Shown here one piece after another: positions 1-5,978 of a stretch of DNA of 6,006 nt. This stretch comes from an uncultured bacterium. Its GTDB lineage: Bacteria; Desulfobacterota; Desulfobulbia; Desulfobulbales; Desulfobulbaceae. The notes below the pieces were generated by a model. That model was not told the origin of the DNA, did not search any database, and saw only the letters and a program-made list of their open reading frames with translations. The translations under genes were made by a program, and so were the position numbers. The stretch's first letter is position 1. Each line of letters opens with the position of its first letter. The stretch is from positions 1-6,006 of the forward strand of contig CAIMMA010000546.1 in assembly GCA_903842475.1 (NCBI GenBank), given 5' to 3'.

Positions 1-225
1 CTCATTTCAAGAAGCCGCCATGGTCTGATGATCCAGATGCTTGCCGGACTGATCACTTATCTCCTGCTCGCGATTTATTGCCATGAACAGCATGGCGAAC
101 CGGTCAACATTCACAGAGTCCGCCAGTTACGCAACCAGATCCTCAATGAATCTCGAATGGAGCACTCCCCTTCTATGACTCTGCAGGGGGAAGGAGTGCT
201 GGAAACCATGCATGCAAGTCCTTAA
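1..225 (+). CDS. IS4-family transposase, C-terminal fragment (5' end outside window)
   Basis: The reading frame is open from the first base (CTC ATT TCA ...) and runs 74 codons to a TAA at 223-225. The ATG at 28 is therefore internal and not the true start. The visible tail has a hydrophobic helix (LAGLITYLLLAIYCHEQ), then a basic segment (NIHRVRQLRNQI). This order is typical of the extreme C-terminus of IS4-family DDE transposases, after the catalytic glutamate helix. The protein would cut and move its own element by binding the terminal repeats. The DDE residues are not in the window, so activity cannot be judged. Family placement rests on recalled similarity of this tail and on the neighbouring IS4-like terminal repeat. 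Confidence 0.7.
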   Translation, partial: LISRSRHGLMIQMLAGLITYLLLAIYCHEQHGEPVNIHRVRQLRNQILNESRMEHSPSMTLQGEGVLETMHASP

Positions 226-238
226 CCGGACATCACTG
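221..238. repeat. Probable right terminal inverted repeat of the IS4-group element
   Basis: Read inward on the minus strand this is CAGTGATGTCCGGTTAAG, 18 bases. From memory the IS4 ends are also 18 bases and finish in the same GTTAAG inner motif. It overlaps the transposase stop codon (223-225), so the gene would run right to the element end. The matching left repeat is outside the window, so the pairing cannot be shown here. Confidence 0.5.
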
Positions 239-247
239 TCTTTTTAT

Positions 248-271
248 ATCAAAATGTTAAGCGGCTAGGCT
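248..271. repeat. Candidate left terminal inverted repeat of the second IS
   Basis: This arm shares three blocks, ATC, TTAAG and AGGCT, in the same order with the reverse complement of 1895-1918. Both arms are 24 bases long. TTAAG is shifted by one base between the arms, compensated before AGGCT. That is 13 block-matched positions, an imperfect repeat that could be chance. It overlaps the transposase stop codon at 265-267, much as the IS4 repeat does with its own stop. Confidence 0.3.
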
Positions 272-1770
272 GCTTTTTTCGTCTCCCATAATAGTTCCTG
301 TTGCAGGCTGGTGGCAGGGCACTTTTTGCGAACTCCAGCCATTTTAATCAGCAAAACTGCCATGCTGCTGATGGTGCAGCGAGCCAGGGTTGCCTGCTGG
401 CTGCGGACCCGCACTGTCTCCATGCCGGTTTGATGTTTCAGGAGATTGAAGGGACGTTCGCAATGTTTGCGCAACTCTTGAGCTTCCTGCACATGTTCGG
501 CGCTACCGGGCACCCTCTGGAACCAACCGCTATCCAGAGGGATGAGTCGATATTTCCGGCAGGTGCCCACATAATCGCGTTCCCCTGTGGTTGCGGCGCA
601 TTTGTACTCGTGGCATCCATCTTCAATGCCCATGTGGCGCATGGGAACCGCGCAGCCGCCATGACAAAAGATCGATCCAGTCTGGGTATCGACATGCTCT
701 GGAAGGCGTACCTTGGAGGATGGTGGAGTGATCACCCGTACGCCGGTCTCCATAAACAGGGCGTCGTCCTTATCATGATAGGCCTCATCGGCGGTTATCA
801 GCTCCAGTTCTATCCCCATAGCCTGGCCCAGTTTAACCAGAAACGGCAGGAAATGGCTGTCGTGATGGTTGGCCGGTGCCAACAGTGACACCAAGGGGAA
901 ACTGTGGCCGGTTGCGGCATCAATGGCTGTCAGGGTGTGCAGACGGTACCCGATGACGTAGGGCGACTTGTCCCGTTTGTTGCGCCGCTTGCCGCAATCA
1001 CAGTCAAGATCGCTGTAGATGCGTATTTTCTTGCCGTTGATCGTAAGCGTCGTCAGAGGACGCTTGCAGTCGGTGGCCAGTTCCGTGGAGTCCACGCCAT
1101 GGAGAATGGCTTCGCCCAATAGCCCCGACTGGTTGAAATGGTAGAGCATGTAGACCAGCAGATTGACCTGTTGCGTAAAGGTGAGCGAGTGGCGGAATTG
1201 ACACAACCGGGTATGGTCGATCATCTCTTTCCGGTTTAGGGGCAACCCGCAAAACGCCCGATTTTGTTTGCGATCCAGGCCAAAATATTCCTCGCTGCAG
1301 AATTTTCGATAGCTGATCTCGGGATAGCGGATCGCCTTGAGCAGTTCAGCGCGCAGCAGAGTGCTGGGCAAAAATTGCCGCATGGCGGGGCTGTATCCCC
1401 GGTAGGCCAACAACCGGTTGATGATGCGGTCATCAAGCAACTCGTCAATATACCCTAACTCTTCATCTTTGAGAAACAGCTGAGATCGATGAGAGCCACT
1501 GAGGCGCACGATATGGCTGGAGTTAAAAATTTCGATTAAACGAGCCATCCCCTGAAGATTGATAATGCCCTTGTGCGATGCCTGCTCTCCAATCCCCAAT
1601 AGCTCTTCCTTCGAGGTGGTTATGGGGACGCTAAAATCGTATTTGGCGTTCACTTCCGCGAGAACCTGCTTGGCGAGCTTCCGTTTGGTTTTGCGGTCAA
1701 GCCGTTTCCAGTTCGGAAATTGCGTTTTCAGTTGTTTTCGCACAACGCACTTGATATTCTTGTGGTGCAT
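265..1770 (-). CDS. DDE transposase of an IS4/IS5/IS1182-type insertion sequence
   Basis: This 501-aa transposase is predicted to cut and rejoin DNA at its element's ends with an RNase H-like DDE core. Visible catalytic residues are D227 in GVDSTEL, D328 in TADEAYHD and E438 in RKHCERPFNLLKH. The last gives R(3)E(6)K, the second half of the IS4-type Y(2)R(3)E(6)K signature; the Y position is Q here. The N-terminus is basic and helical, fitting DNA binding. Between D328 and E438 lies a cysteine-rich insert (C369, C373, C386, C391, C404). I chose the ATG at 1768-1770 because GAGG lies four bases upstream. The frame is open further back to a TTG at 1843-1845, which would add 25 residues but has no ribosome binding site. 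The gene looks intact and ends in TAG at 265-267. Subfamily assignment is uncertain. Confidence 0.85.
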   Translation of the reverse strand: MHHKNIKCVVRKQLKTQFPNWKRLDRKTKRKLAKQVLAEVNAKYDFSVPITTSKEELLGIGEQASHKGIINLQGMARLIEIFNSSHIVRLSGSHRSQLFLKDEELGYIDELLDDRIINRLLAYRGYSPAMRQFLPSTLLRAELLKAIRYPEISYRKFCSEEYFGLDRKQNRAFCGLPLNRKEMIDHTRLCQFRHSLTFTQQVNLLVYMLYHFNQSGLLGEAILHGVDSTELATDCKRPLTTLTINGKKIRIYSDLDCDCGKRRNKRDKSPYVIGYRLHTLTAIDAATGHSFPLVSLLAPANHHDSHFLPFLVKLGQAMGIELELITADEAYHDKDDALFMETGVRVITPPSSKVRLPEHVDTQTGSIFCHGGCAVPMRHMGIEDGCHEYKCAATTGERDYVGTCRKYRLIPLDSGWFQRVPGSAEHVQEAQELRKHCERPFNLLKHQTGMETVRVRSQQATLARCTISSMAVLLIKMAGVRKKCPATSLQQELLWETKKAA

Positions 1771-1774
1771 AAAG

Positions 1775-1778
1775 CCTC
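1775..1778 (-). promoter_or_regulatory. Ribosome binding site (GAGG) of the transposase
   Basis: GAGG on the minus strand lies four bases before the ATG ending at 1770. No comparable site precedes the in-frame TTG at 1845, so this short site decides the start. Confidence 0.5.
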
Positions 1779-1817
1779 GTTTTGGATATGATTTTTTTTT
1801 GCGGAAAACCAAAGTCC

Positions 1818-1845
1818 AGAATAGAGGCTTTTTCAATTTAATCAA
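1818..1845 (-). promoter_or_regulatory. Candidate transposase promoter
   Basis: On the minus strand TTGATT (1845-1840) and TATTCT (1823-1818) are separated by 16 bases. Each matches four of six sigma-70 consensus positions. Transcription would start around 1812, downstream of the TTG and upstream of the ATG at 1770, which agrees with the shorter start. This is a weak match in AT-rich DNA. Confidence 0.25.
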
Positions 1846-1894
1846 CTGTTTTTACGGCATTGTATCGGGTTCTTTTCAACACCTTTATCATGAG

Positions 1895-1918
1895 AGCCTC
1901 TGACTTAAGACAAAAGAT
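1895..1918. repeat. Candidate right terminal inverted repeat of the second IS
   Basis: This is the partner of 248-271. On the plus strand it begins AGCCT, contains CTTAA and ends GAT, the reverse complements of the blocks seen on the left. It lies about 125 bases upstream of the chosen transposase start. Confidence 0.3.
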
Positions 1919-1939
1919 GGCCGCGATGGCTTTTAATCT

Positions 1940-1968
1940 TTTATTAATAGAAAAATCTATTATATAAT
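1940..1968 (+). promoter_or_regulatory. Candidate promoter for the operon
   Basis: A perfect TATAAT at 1963-1968 has TTTATT 17 bases upstream (1940-1945), which matches only three of six -35 positions. If used, it would give a leader of roughly 220 bases before the first gene. It lies just outside the candidate IS end. Because the motif sits in a palindrome, the minus strand also reads TATAAT. Confidence 0.3.
1945..1968. repeat. AT-rich hairpin overlapping a palindrome
   Basis: TAATAGA (1945-1951) pairs with TCTATTA (1956-1962) around an AAAA loop, a 7-bp perfect stem. Overlapping it, ATTATATAAT (1959-1968) is a 10-bp perfect palindrome containing the candidate -10 element. This could be an operator-like arrangement, or simply low-complexity AT-rich DNA near a transposon edge. 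Confidence 0.4.
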
Positions 1969-2182
1969 CAGACGACTTGCCGAATCGTTAGGTGTGCGAA
2001 ATCCGTTTTCCGCCAGTGTCTTGACGCGCTGTTTAGTTCCATTGAGTGATCTAATTCAAGCGTCGGCCTGGCCTCGAGCGGCGTCGATTGACAGTCTCAC
2101 CGTTGTCAGTTTTTTTCACCAGTGGGCTTTCCCGCGCACCGAGTTGTTCCACCAAGACCTGACTAGGGTCGGGTCGCAACAA

Positions 2183-2190
2183 GAGGGTGG
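2183..2190 (+). promoter_or_regulatory. Ribosome binding site of the 297-aa gene
   Basis: GAGGGTGG lies seven bases upstream of the ATG at 2198. It supports this start over the in-frame GTG at 1994. Confidence 0.6.
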
Positions 2191-2197
2191 TAGCCAA

Positions 2198-3091
2198 ATG
2201 CTCAGCACGCAACCCCATATCCTTTCCTTGGCCATCTTGACCATGGCGCTGTTGTGGAACGGAGTGGCTGCCCAGGCGGCCAAAACGGCCCAGATGGCCG
2301 GGGACTGTTCGATCCCGCCGGTTGCAATCCGGATTGTCGATGAATCAACCGGGACACAGATTTCGGGCGAAGCCCTCCCCTCCCTGCCGGATTCTCTTTT
2401 TAAAGAATTCATCATTGCCACCACTACCCACCTGGCCAGCAAGCTTGCCCATTTCACCCCGGGGTGCCAATCATCCACTGGTCCGGTCGACCTCTCCCTG
2501 CTCTTTATTTACCGTCCGCTGATCACCCCGGCAGGAAAGGCCAGGGTGGCCCCGGGCCCCGAACCTCGCCGCCCCCCGGAGGCCTTTCACCTCGACAGCC
2601 CCTGGGTACAACTCACTATCAGCCGTTCGCCAAAACCCACCATCCATGCGGTGTTCCTCTGGGACGAACGGCAGGTTCTGCTCGATCAGGCCCTGCTGGC
2701 CGGTGCGTCCCTTCCTTCCCCCCCTGCTCCCCAATCGCTATCAGACCAGGTATTTGAGCGCTATGTCCAGGACTATGCCGACTCCGTGCTCCTTGCCCCG
2801 TCCCCGGAGGAGCGCGCCCGCGCCCAGGAAGCCATCGCAGCCCGGATCCCGGCGGATGTTCTCTGGCTGTTCCGCCATGCCTGGCAAAGCACCTTTGCCC
2901 CGTTTTCGATGGAGGCCCGCCATGCCCTGGGCCTAACCTTAAAACGCGCCGCACCTGCGTATATTGCCATGGTTGAAGCCTTGGTGGATCGAGGCCTTGC
3001 CGCCACCGGGCAGGAGGAGCGCTATCGCAACCTTCTCGAATTGCATGGTATTGTTGATGTCAGCGCCTACCGTATAGACAGCATCCATTAA
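2198..3091 (+). CDS. Putative Sec-exported protein of unknown function
   Basis: I do not recognise a family for this 297-aa protein. Residues 8-25 form a hydrophobic core (ILSLAILTMALLWNGVAA), followed by AQA-A, a good signal peptidase I site near residue 27. The n-region lacks a clear positive charge. The mature part has two cysteines early on (C37, C90) that could form a disulfide, a proline-rich stretch near the middle (PGPEPRRPPE), and a second one (SLPSPPAPQS) before a C-terminal half that looks mostly helical, with acidic and alanine-rich segments. The ATG at 2198 is chosen from its ribosome binding site and because it places the signal peptide at the N-terminus. The gene ends 25 bases before the large RTX-type gene, which suggests an operon. 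A role as partner, chaperone or inhibitor of that protein is possible but is inference from position only. Confidence 0.7.
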   Translation: MLSTQPHILSLAILTMALLWNGVAAQAAKTAQMAGDCSIPPVAIRIVDESTGTQISGEALPSLPDSLFKEFIIATTTHLASKLAHFTPGCQSSTGPVDLSLLFIYRPLITPAGKARVAPGPEPRRPPEAFHLDSPWVQLTISRSPKPTIHAVFLWDERQVLLDQALLAGASLPSPPAPQSLSDQVFERYVQDYADSVLLAPSPEERARAQEAIAARIPADVLWLFRHAWQSTFAPFSMEARHALGLTLKRAAPAYIAMVEALVDRGLAATGQEERYRNLLELHGIVDVSAYRIDSIH

Positions 3092-3102
3092 TATTTTTTT
3101 AG

Positions 3103-3108
3103 AGGAGG
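3103..3108 (+). promoter_or_regulatory. Strong ribosome binding site of the RTX gene
   Basis: A perfect AGGAGG lies eight bases before the ATG at 3117, in the 25-base gap after the upstream stop codon. It fixes the start and suggests strong translation from a shared transcript. Confidence 0.85.
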
Positions 3109-3116
3109 TTACCCCC

Positions 3117-5978
3117 ATGGCCTTTGCAGACATTGAAGCAAAAACCACCATCGTCGGGTTCACCGAGGCCCAGAAAACCGCGATCCTAGCGGATCTGAAG
3201 ACCGCCTACGAGGGCTCGGCCATCGCCAAGCAGATGTTCGACACCTGGATCGCCACGGCCGGAAACCTGATCAATATCAAATACGTGGCCGGCGTCTATC
3301 AGGCCTACACCATTGGGAACATCGGCACGGGCAATGTCGAGATAGACCCTGCCTATATCACTGATCTGAGTTATATCAGCGATAAGGGCACCCCCATCCT
3401 TCATTCGCAGTTGGGTGCCCTGGTCCACGAATTGGGGCATGCCCTGACCGGAAGAAAGGACAATCTCACCGCCACCGATTACCAGGGAGACAATGTTAAA
3501 TATATCAACACCATTTGGGCCCAGCTCGGTCTTGATCTGGAAATCTCTTACATCGCCCAGGCGCGGAACAATCTTCATACCGTCGGCTATACCTACACCA
3601 ACGGCACGGCGATCAATGCCGCCCACACCGGCGATATCGATATCAATTCCAGCGCCCTGCTGGTGTCCAATGACCTGCTCATCGGTGGGCCATCCAATAA
3701 CATCCTCCAGTCCGGCTTTGGTTCCGACTTCCTCTTCGGTGCCGGCGGCAATGACCAATTGCTGGGTGGCATCGGCATTGACACCGCGGTCTACAAGGGC
3801 TCGCCGCTGGACTACGACATCCGCAAGAATGAGGACGGGACCTGGTCGGTTCGCCATGCCCGCGGTGCCAAGGATGCCGGCACCGACACCCTGACCAACA
3901 TCGAGACCGTGCAGTTCGATGCCGCCGCTGGCAGCCACCAAAGCTTTCAGCTGCAGAAAAAAGGGTTGACCTTCCAGACCGACTTTGCCATCGTCGTCGA
4001 TACCACCGGCAGCATGGGCTCGTCGATAAGCAGCGGCAAGGCCGCGGCCACCGATCTGGTCGAGGCGGCCTTTGCCGGCGGCAAGGCCGATGCCCGTATC
4101 GGTGTGGTCACCTTCAAGGACGTCACCAACGGCGAACCGTCGGAGGTGGTGCTGCCTTTCACCGACCAGGACGATTTTGCCGCCAGGAAGGCGGCGGCAA
4201 TTGCCGCCATCAACGGCATCGGTCTGGGCAGTGGCGGTGATTTACCAGAGACCGCCTTTGACGGCCTGCGCCTGGCCCTGGACGGGAGCATGGGGAAATG
4301 GCGGGCAGGTGCCGGTATCCTCCGGGTCGCGCTGTTCACCGACGCCGAGGCTAAGGACGGCGAATTGGCTGATCTGGTGTCGTCACTGGCGCAAAACATC
4401 GGTGCCACCGTCGGCGGTATTTCCTCCCTGGTGGGGCCGGGTGGTTCGGTGGATACCTTTAATCTGGTCTTCGACACTGGGGTGCCCGGGACCGGGGAGG
4501 GTTTGTTTGGCGATGGTGATCCGTTGCCGCCCTTTGTCCTGACTGATGAACCGGTCACGCCGGATGCCAACACCTCCCAGGTGCAGATATTCACCATTGC
4601 CACTGGCACGCCTTCCTGGGATACGACTGCGTTTGAAAAAATCTCCACTGCCAATGGCGGTAAATTTCTCACCGCCACCGATAACGAGGCCCTGGTTGAG
4701 GCCCTGTTTAATATTATTGAGAAGGTCGACAACCTGCCGACCGACATCGCCCTCTCGGGTGCGGTGATTGCCGAGAACGCGGTCATCGGCCAGGAGGTCG
4801 GAAGCCTGTCGGCCAGCGATGCCGACCCGGACGACACCTTCACCTACTCCATAACCACTAATCCGGGGGGCTTGTTTGCCATTGATGGCAATAAGCTGGT
4901 GGTGGCCGCCGCCCTCGACTACGAGACTGCGACCGCCCACAATCTCACCATCCGGGTCAAGGACTCGACCAACAATACCTTTGACAAGAACTTCACTATT
5001 GCCGTCACCGATATCGCCGATAGCGGCGGTAGCACCGGTGTCACCATTATCGGTACCGACTGGGCCGACCTGATCGATGCCACCCATACTGTAGCCGGCC
5101 AGCCGTTGCCCACTAATGGAGGCGACCATATCAGTGGTCGGGACGGCGACGACGTTATCAGCGGCGGTCTGGGGAACGATATTCTGGACGGCGGTAGCGG
5201 CTACGACACCCTGGTCCTGTCAGGACTGCCGAGCCAGTACCAGCTCAGCGGCAACACCCTGAACGGCCCCGAAGGGGTTGATTCGGTCACCAATTTTGAG
5301 CAGTACCGTTTTGGCAGTTCTTTGGGCAATTATCTCTATGTGAGCGATTTGTGGACAGGGGATTTGTACGATCCGGTGGGACCCAATGTTTCGCCGGCAA
5401 AGGAATTGCTGCTGAATATCCTCGATATCTATCAGGCATACTTTAACCGGGCCCCGGAGGTGACGGGTTTGATGTATTGGTTCGGCAAGGTCGTTTATGG
5501 AGAACTGACCTTAGCGGAAACCGCCCAGAGCTTTACCGATCAATCGGAGTATGAGGACACCTATCCGGCGGGAACGTCCAATAGTGATTTTATCAAGGAG
5601 GTCTACCAGAACCTCTTTAACCGGCTTCCGGAAACAGCGGGATTGGAATACTGGGAGAACGACCTCAACCATGGCGTGGCCCGGGACATCTTCATCTACT
5701 CCGTGATCCAGGGGGCCTACGCCCCCACTGGGGGGGTGCTCGACCGGGCCCTGCTCAGTAACAAGCATGATGTTTCCCTCTATTACGCTGAACAGCTGGC
5801 GATCCAACCGACCGAGGCCTTTGATGCCCAGATCGATCAGGTGTTAAGCCGAATCACCGCCGATGCCCAGACCATTGTCCAGGCAGAGGAGGTGATCGAC
5901 TATGTGATCGAAAACCCGATCACCCTGACTGGGTTAATCACCGGTTCCCCGGCCGCGTGGGAAGCTTTTTGGGGTTGA
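3117..5978 (+). CDS. Large RTX protein: HExxH head, VWA, cadherin-like, RTX and DUF4214 domains
   Basis: This 953-aa mosaic protein has no N-terminal signal peptide, as expected for type I secretion. Residues 1-180 carry HELGH at 104-108, a zinc metallopeptidase signature; HELGHALTG does not have metzincin spacing, and D121 or D125 are possible third ligands. A first RTX block (about 187-225) leads into a cap ending TLTNIETVQF near 267. A von Willebrand A domain (about 289-535) has DTTGS at 295-299, GGDLPE at 373-378 and D409, a metal-dependent adhesion site with T replacing the middle S. A cadherin-like repeat spans about 539-635 (SDADPDD, LDYE). A second RTX block with three nonapeptides lies at 674-700, with its own cap to about 735. 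Two DUF4214 copies follow at about 765-880. Calcium should fold the RTX parts outside the cell. The likely role is a secreted or surface adhesin with a possible protease head; proteolysis is not proven. Confidence 0.9.
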   Translation: MAFADIEAKTTIVGFTEAQKTAILADLKTAYEGSAIAKQMFDTWIATAGNLINIKYVAGVYQAYTIGNIGTGNVEIDPAYITDLSYISDKGTPILHSQLGALVHELGHALTGRKDNLTATDYQGDNVKYINTIWAQLGLDLEISYIAQARNNLHTVGYTYTNGTAINAAHTGDIDINSSALLVSNDLLIGGPSNNILQSGFGSDFLFGAGGNDQLLGGIGIDTAVYKGSPLDYDIRKNEDGTWSVRHARGAKDAGTDTLTNIETVQFDAAAGSHQSFQLQKKGLTFQTDFAIVVDTTGSMGSSISSGKAAATDLVEAAFAGGKADARIGVVTFKDVTNGEPSEVVLPFTDQDDFAARKAAAIAAINGIGLGSGGDLPETAFDGLRLALDGSMGKWRAGAGILRVALFTDAEAKDGELADLVSSLAQNIGATVGGISSLVGPGGSVDTFNLVFDTGVPGTGEGLFGDGDPLPPFVLTDEPVTPDANTSQVQIFTIATGTPSWDTTAFEKISTANGGKFLTATDNEALVEALFNIIEKVDNLPTDIALSGAVIAENAVIGQEVGSLSASDADPDDTFTYSITTNPGGLFAIDGNKLVVAAALDYETATAHNLTIRVKDSTNNTFDKNFTIAVTDIADSGGSTGVTIIGTDWADLIDATHTVAGQPLPTNGGDHISGRDGDDVISGGLGNDILDGGSGYDTLVLSGLPSQYQLSGNTLNGPEGVDSVTNFEQYRFGSSLGNYLYVSDLWTGDLYDPVGPNVSPAKELLLNILDIYQAYFNRAPEVTGLMYWFGKVVYGELTLAETAQSFTDQSEYEDTYPAGTSNSDFIKEVYQNLFNRLPETAGLEYWENDLNHGVARDIFIYSVIQGAYAPTGGVLDRALLSNKHDVSLYYAEQLAIQPTEAFDAQIDQVLSRITADAQTIVQAEEVIDYVIENPITLTGLITGSPAAWEAFWG
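3681..3791 (+). repeat. First RTX calcium-binding block (within the 953-aa gene)
   Basis: Residues 189-225 include FGSDFLFG, AGGNDQLLG and GIGIDTAVY, degenerate forms of the GGxGxDxUx nonapeptide that binds calcium in a parallel beta roll. It sits between the metallopeptidase-like head and the VWA domain, an unusual internal position. Confidence 0.75.
5136..5216 (+). repeat. Second RTX calcium-binding block, three nonapeptides
   Basis: Residues 674-700 read GRDGDDVIS, GGLGNDILD and GGSGYDTLV, three consecutive near-consensus GGxGxDxUx repeats. They follow the cadherin-like repeat and precede the DUF4214 copies. Confidence 0.85.
5409..5756 (+). repeat. Tandem DUF4214 copies (within the 953-aa gene)
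   Basis: Two related segments start with YQAYFNRAPEVTGLMYW (from residue 772) and YQNLFNRLPETAGLEYW (from residue 830). The Y-x3-FNR-x-PE-x2-GL-x-YW pattern is the hallmark of DUF4214, a domain often found in RTX-type and other secreted proteins. Its function is not established. Domain edges are approximate. Confidence 0.8.

Larger units (their letters stand above)
1..238 (+). mobile_element. IS4-group insertion sequence, right end only
   Basis: The segment holds the C-terminal part of a transposase and, overlapping its stop codon, a probable terminal inverted repeat at 221-238. The left end and the catalytic core lie upstream of the window, so it cannot be said whether the element is complete. 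The outer boundary at 238 is inferred from resemblance of the repeat to the ends of IS4-group elements. The next element begins almost immediately, so the two are either side by side or one landed beside the other. Confidence 0.6.
248..1918 (-). mobile_element. Insertion sequence with a single DDE transposase, boundaries tentative
   Basis: A complete-looking transposase gene is flanked by short non-coding margins. The best candidate ends are an imperfect inverted repeat, 248-271 against 1895-1918, giving an element of about 1.67 kb, a normal size for an IS with one roughly 500-codon transposase. I see no clear target-site duplication just outside these positions, so the true ends could differ by tens of bases. 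The element points toward the IS4 remnant and away from the operon. Confidence 0.45.
1919..2197. other. Non-coding stretch between the IS and the operon
   Basis: No convincing gene is visible. An AT-rich segment (about 1930-1970) carries a hairpin, a palindrome and a TATAAT. From 1994 a GTG-started frame is open into the downstream gene. Its 68 extra codons have no ribosome binding site and read as an unlikely sequence ahead of a clear signal peptide, so I treat them as untranslated leader. A weak stem followed by seven T at 2087-2116 was noted but not accepted as a terminator. Confidence 0.5.

Noticed and set aside
301..888. Plus-strand open frame of 195 codons opposite the transposase.
   Set aside because: It lies wholly antisense to a gene with catalytic motifs, and its product resembles no known protein.
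241..1947. Alternative inverted repeat pairing the TTAAGC-type sequence near 241-262 with GCTTTTAATCTTTTATTAATA near 1929-1949.
   Set aside because: About nine matches of fifteen after a shift, mostly A/T, so no better than chance; 248-271/1895-1918 is preferred, though also weak.
2087..2116. Possible rho-independent terminator: TTGACA-type stem pairing 2089-2093 with 2104-2108, followed by T7.
   Set aside because: Only five adjacent Watson-Crick pairs, the rest are G-T wobbles, and GC content is low. The TTGACA also has no acceptable -10 downstream, so it is not a good promoter either.
1994..2197. In-frame GTG extension adding 68 residues to the 297-aa protein.
   Set aside because: No ribosome binding site at the GTG, and it would bury a clear signal peptide that begins at the ATG preceded by GAGGGTGG.
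3186..3941. Minus-strand open frame of 251 codons opposite the RTX gene; similar ones at 3947-4843 and 4383-5129.
   Set aside because: These are long antisense frames expected in GC-rich coding DNA; the plus strand has recognisable domains and a strong ribosome binding site.
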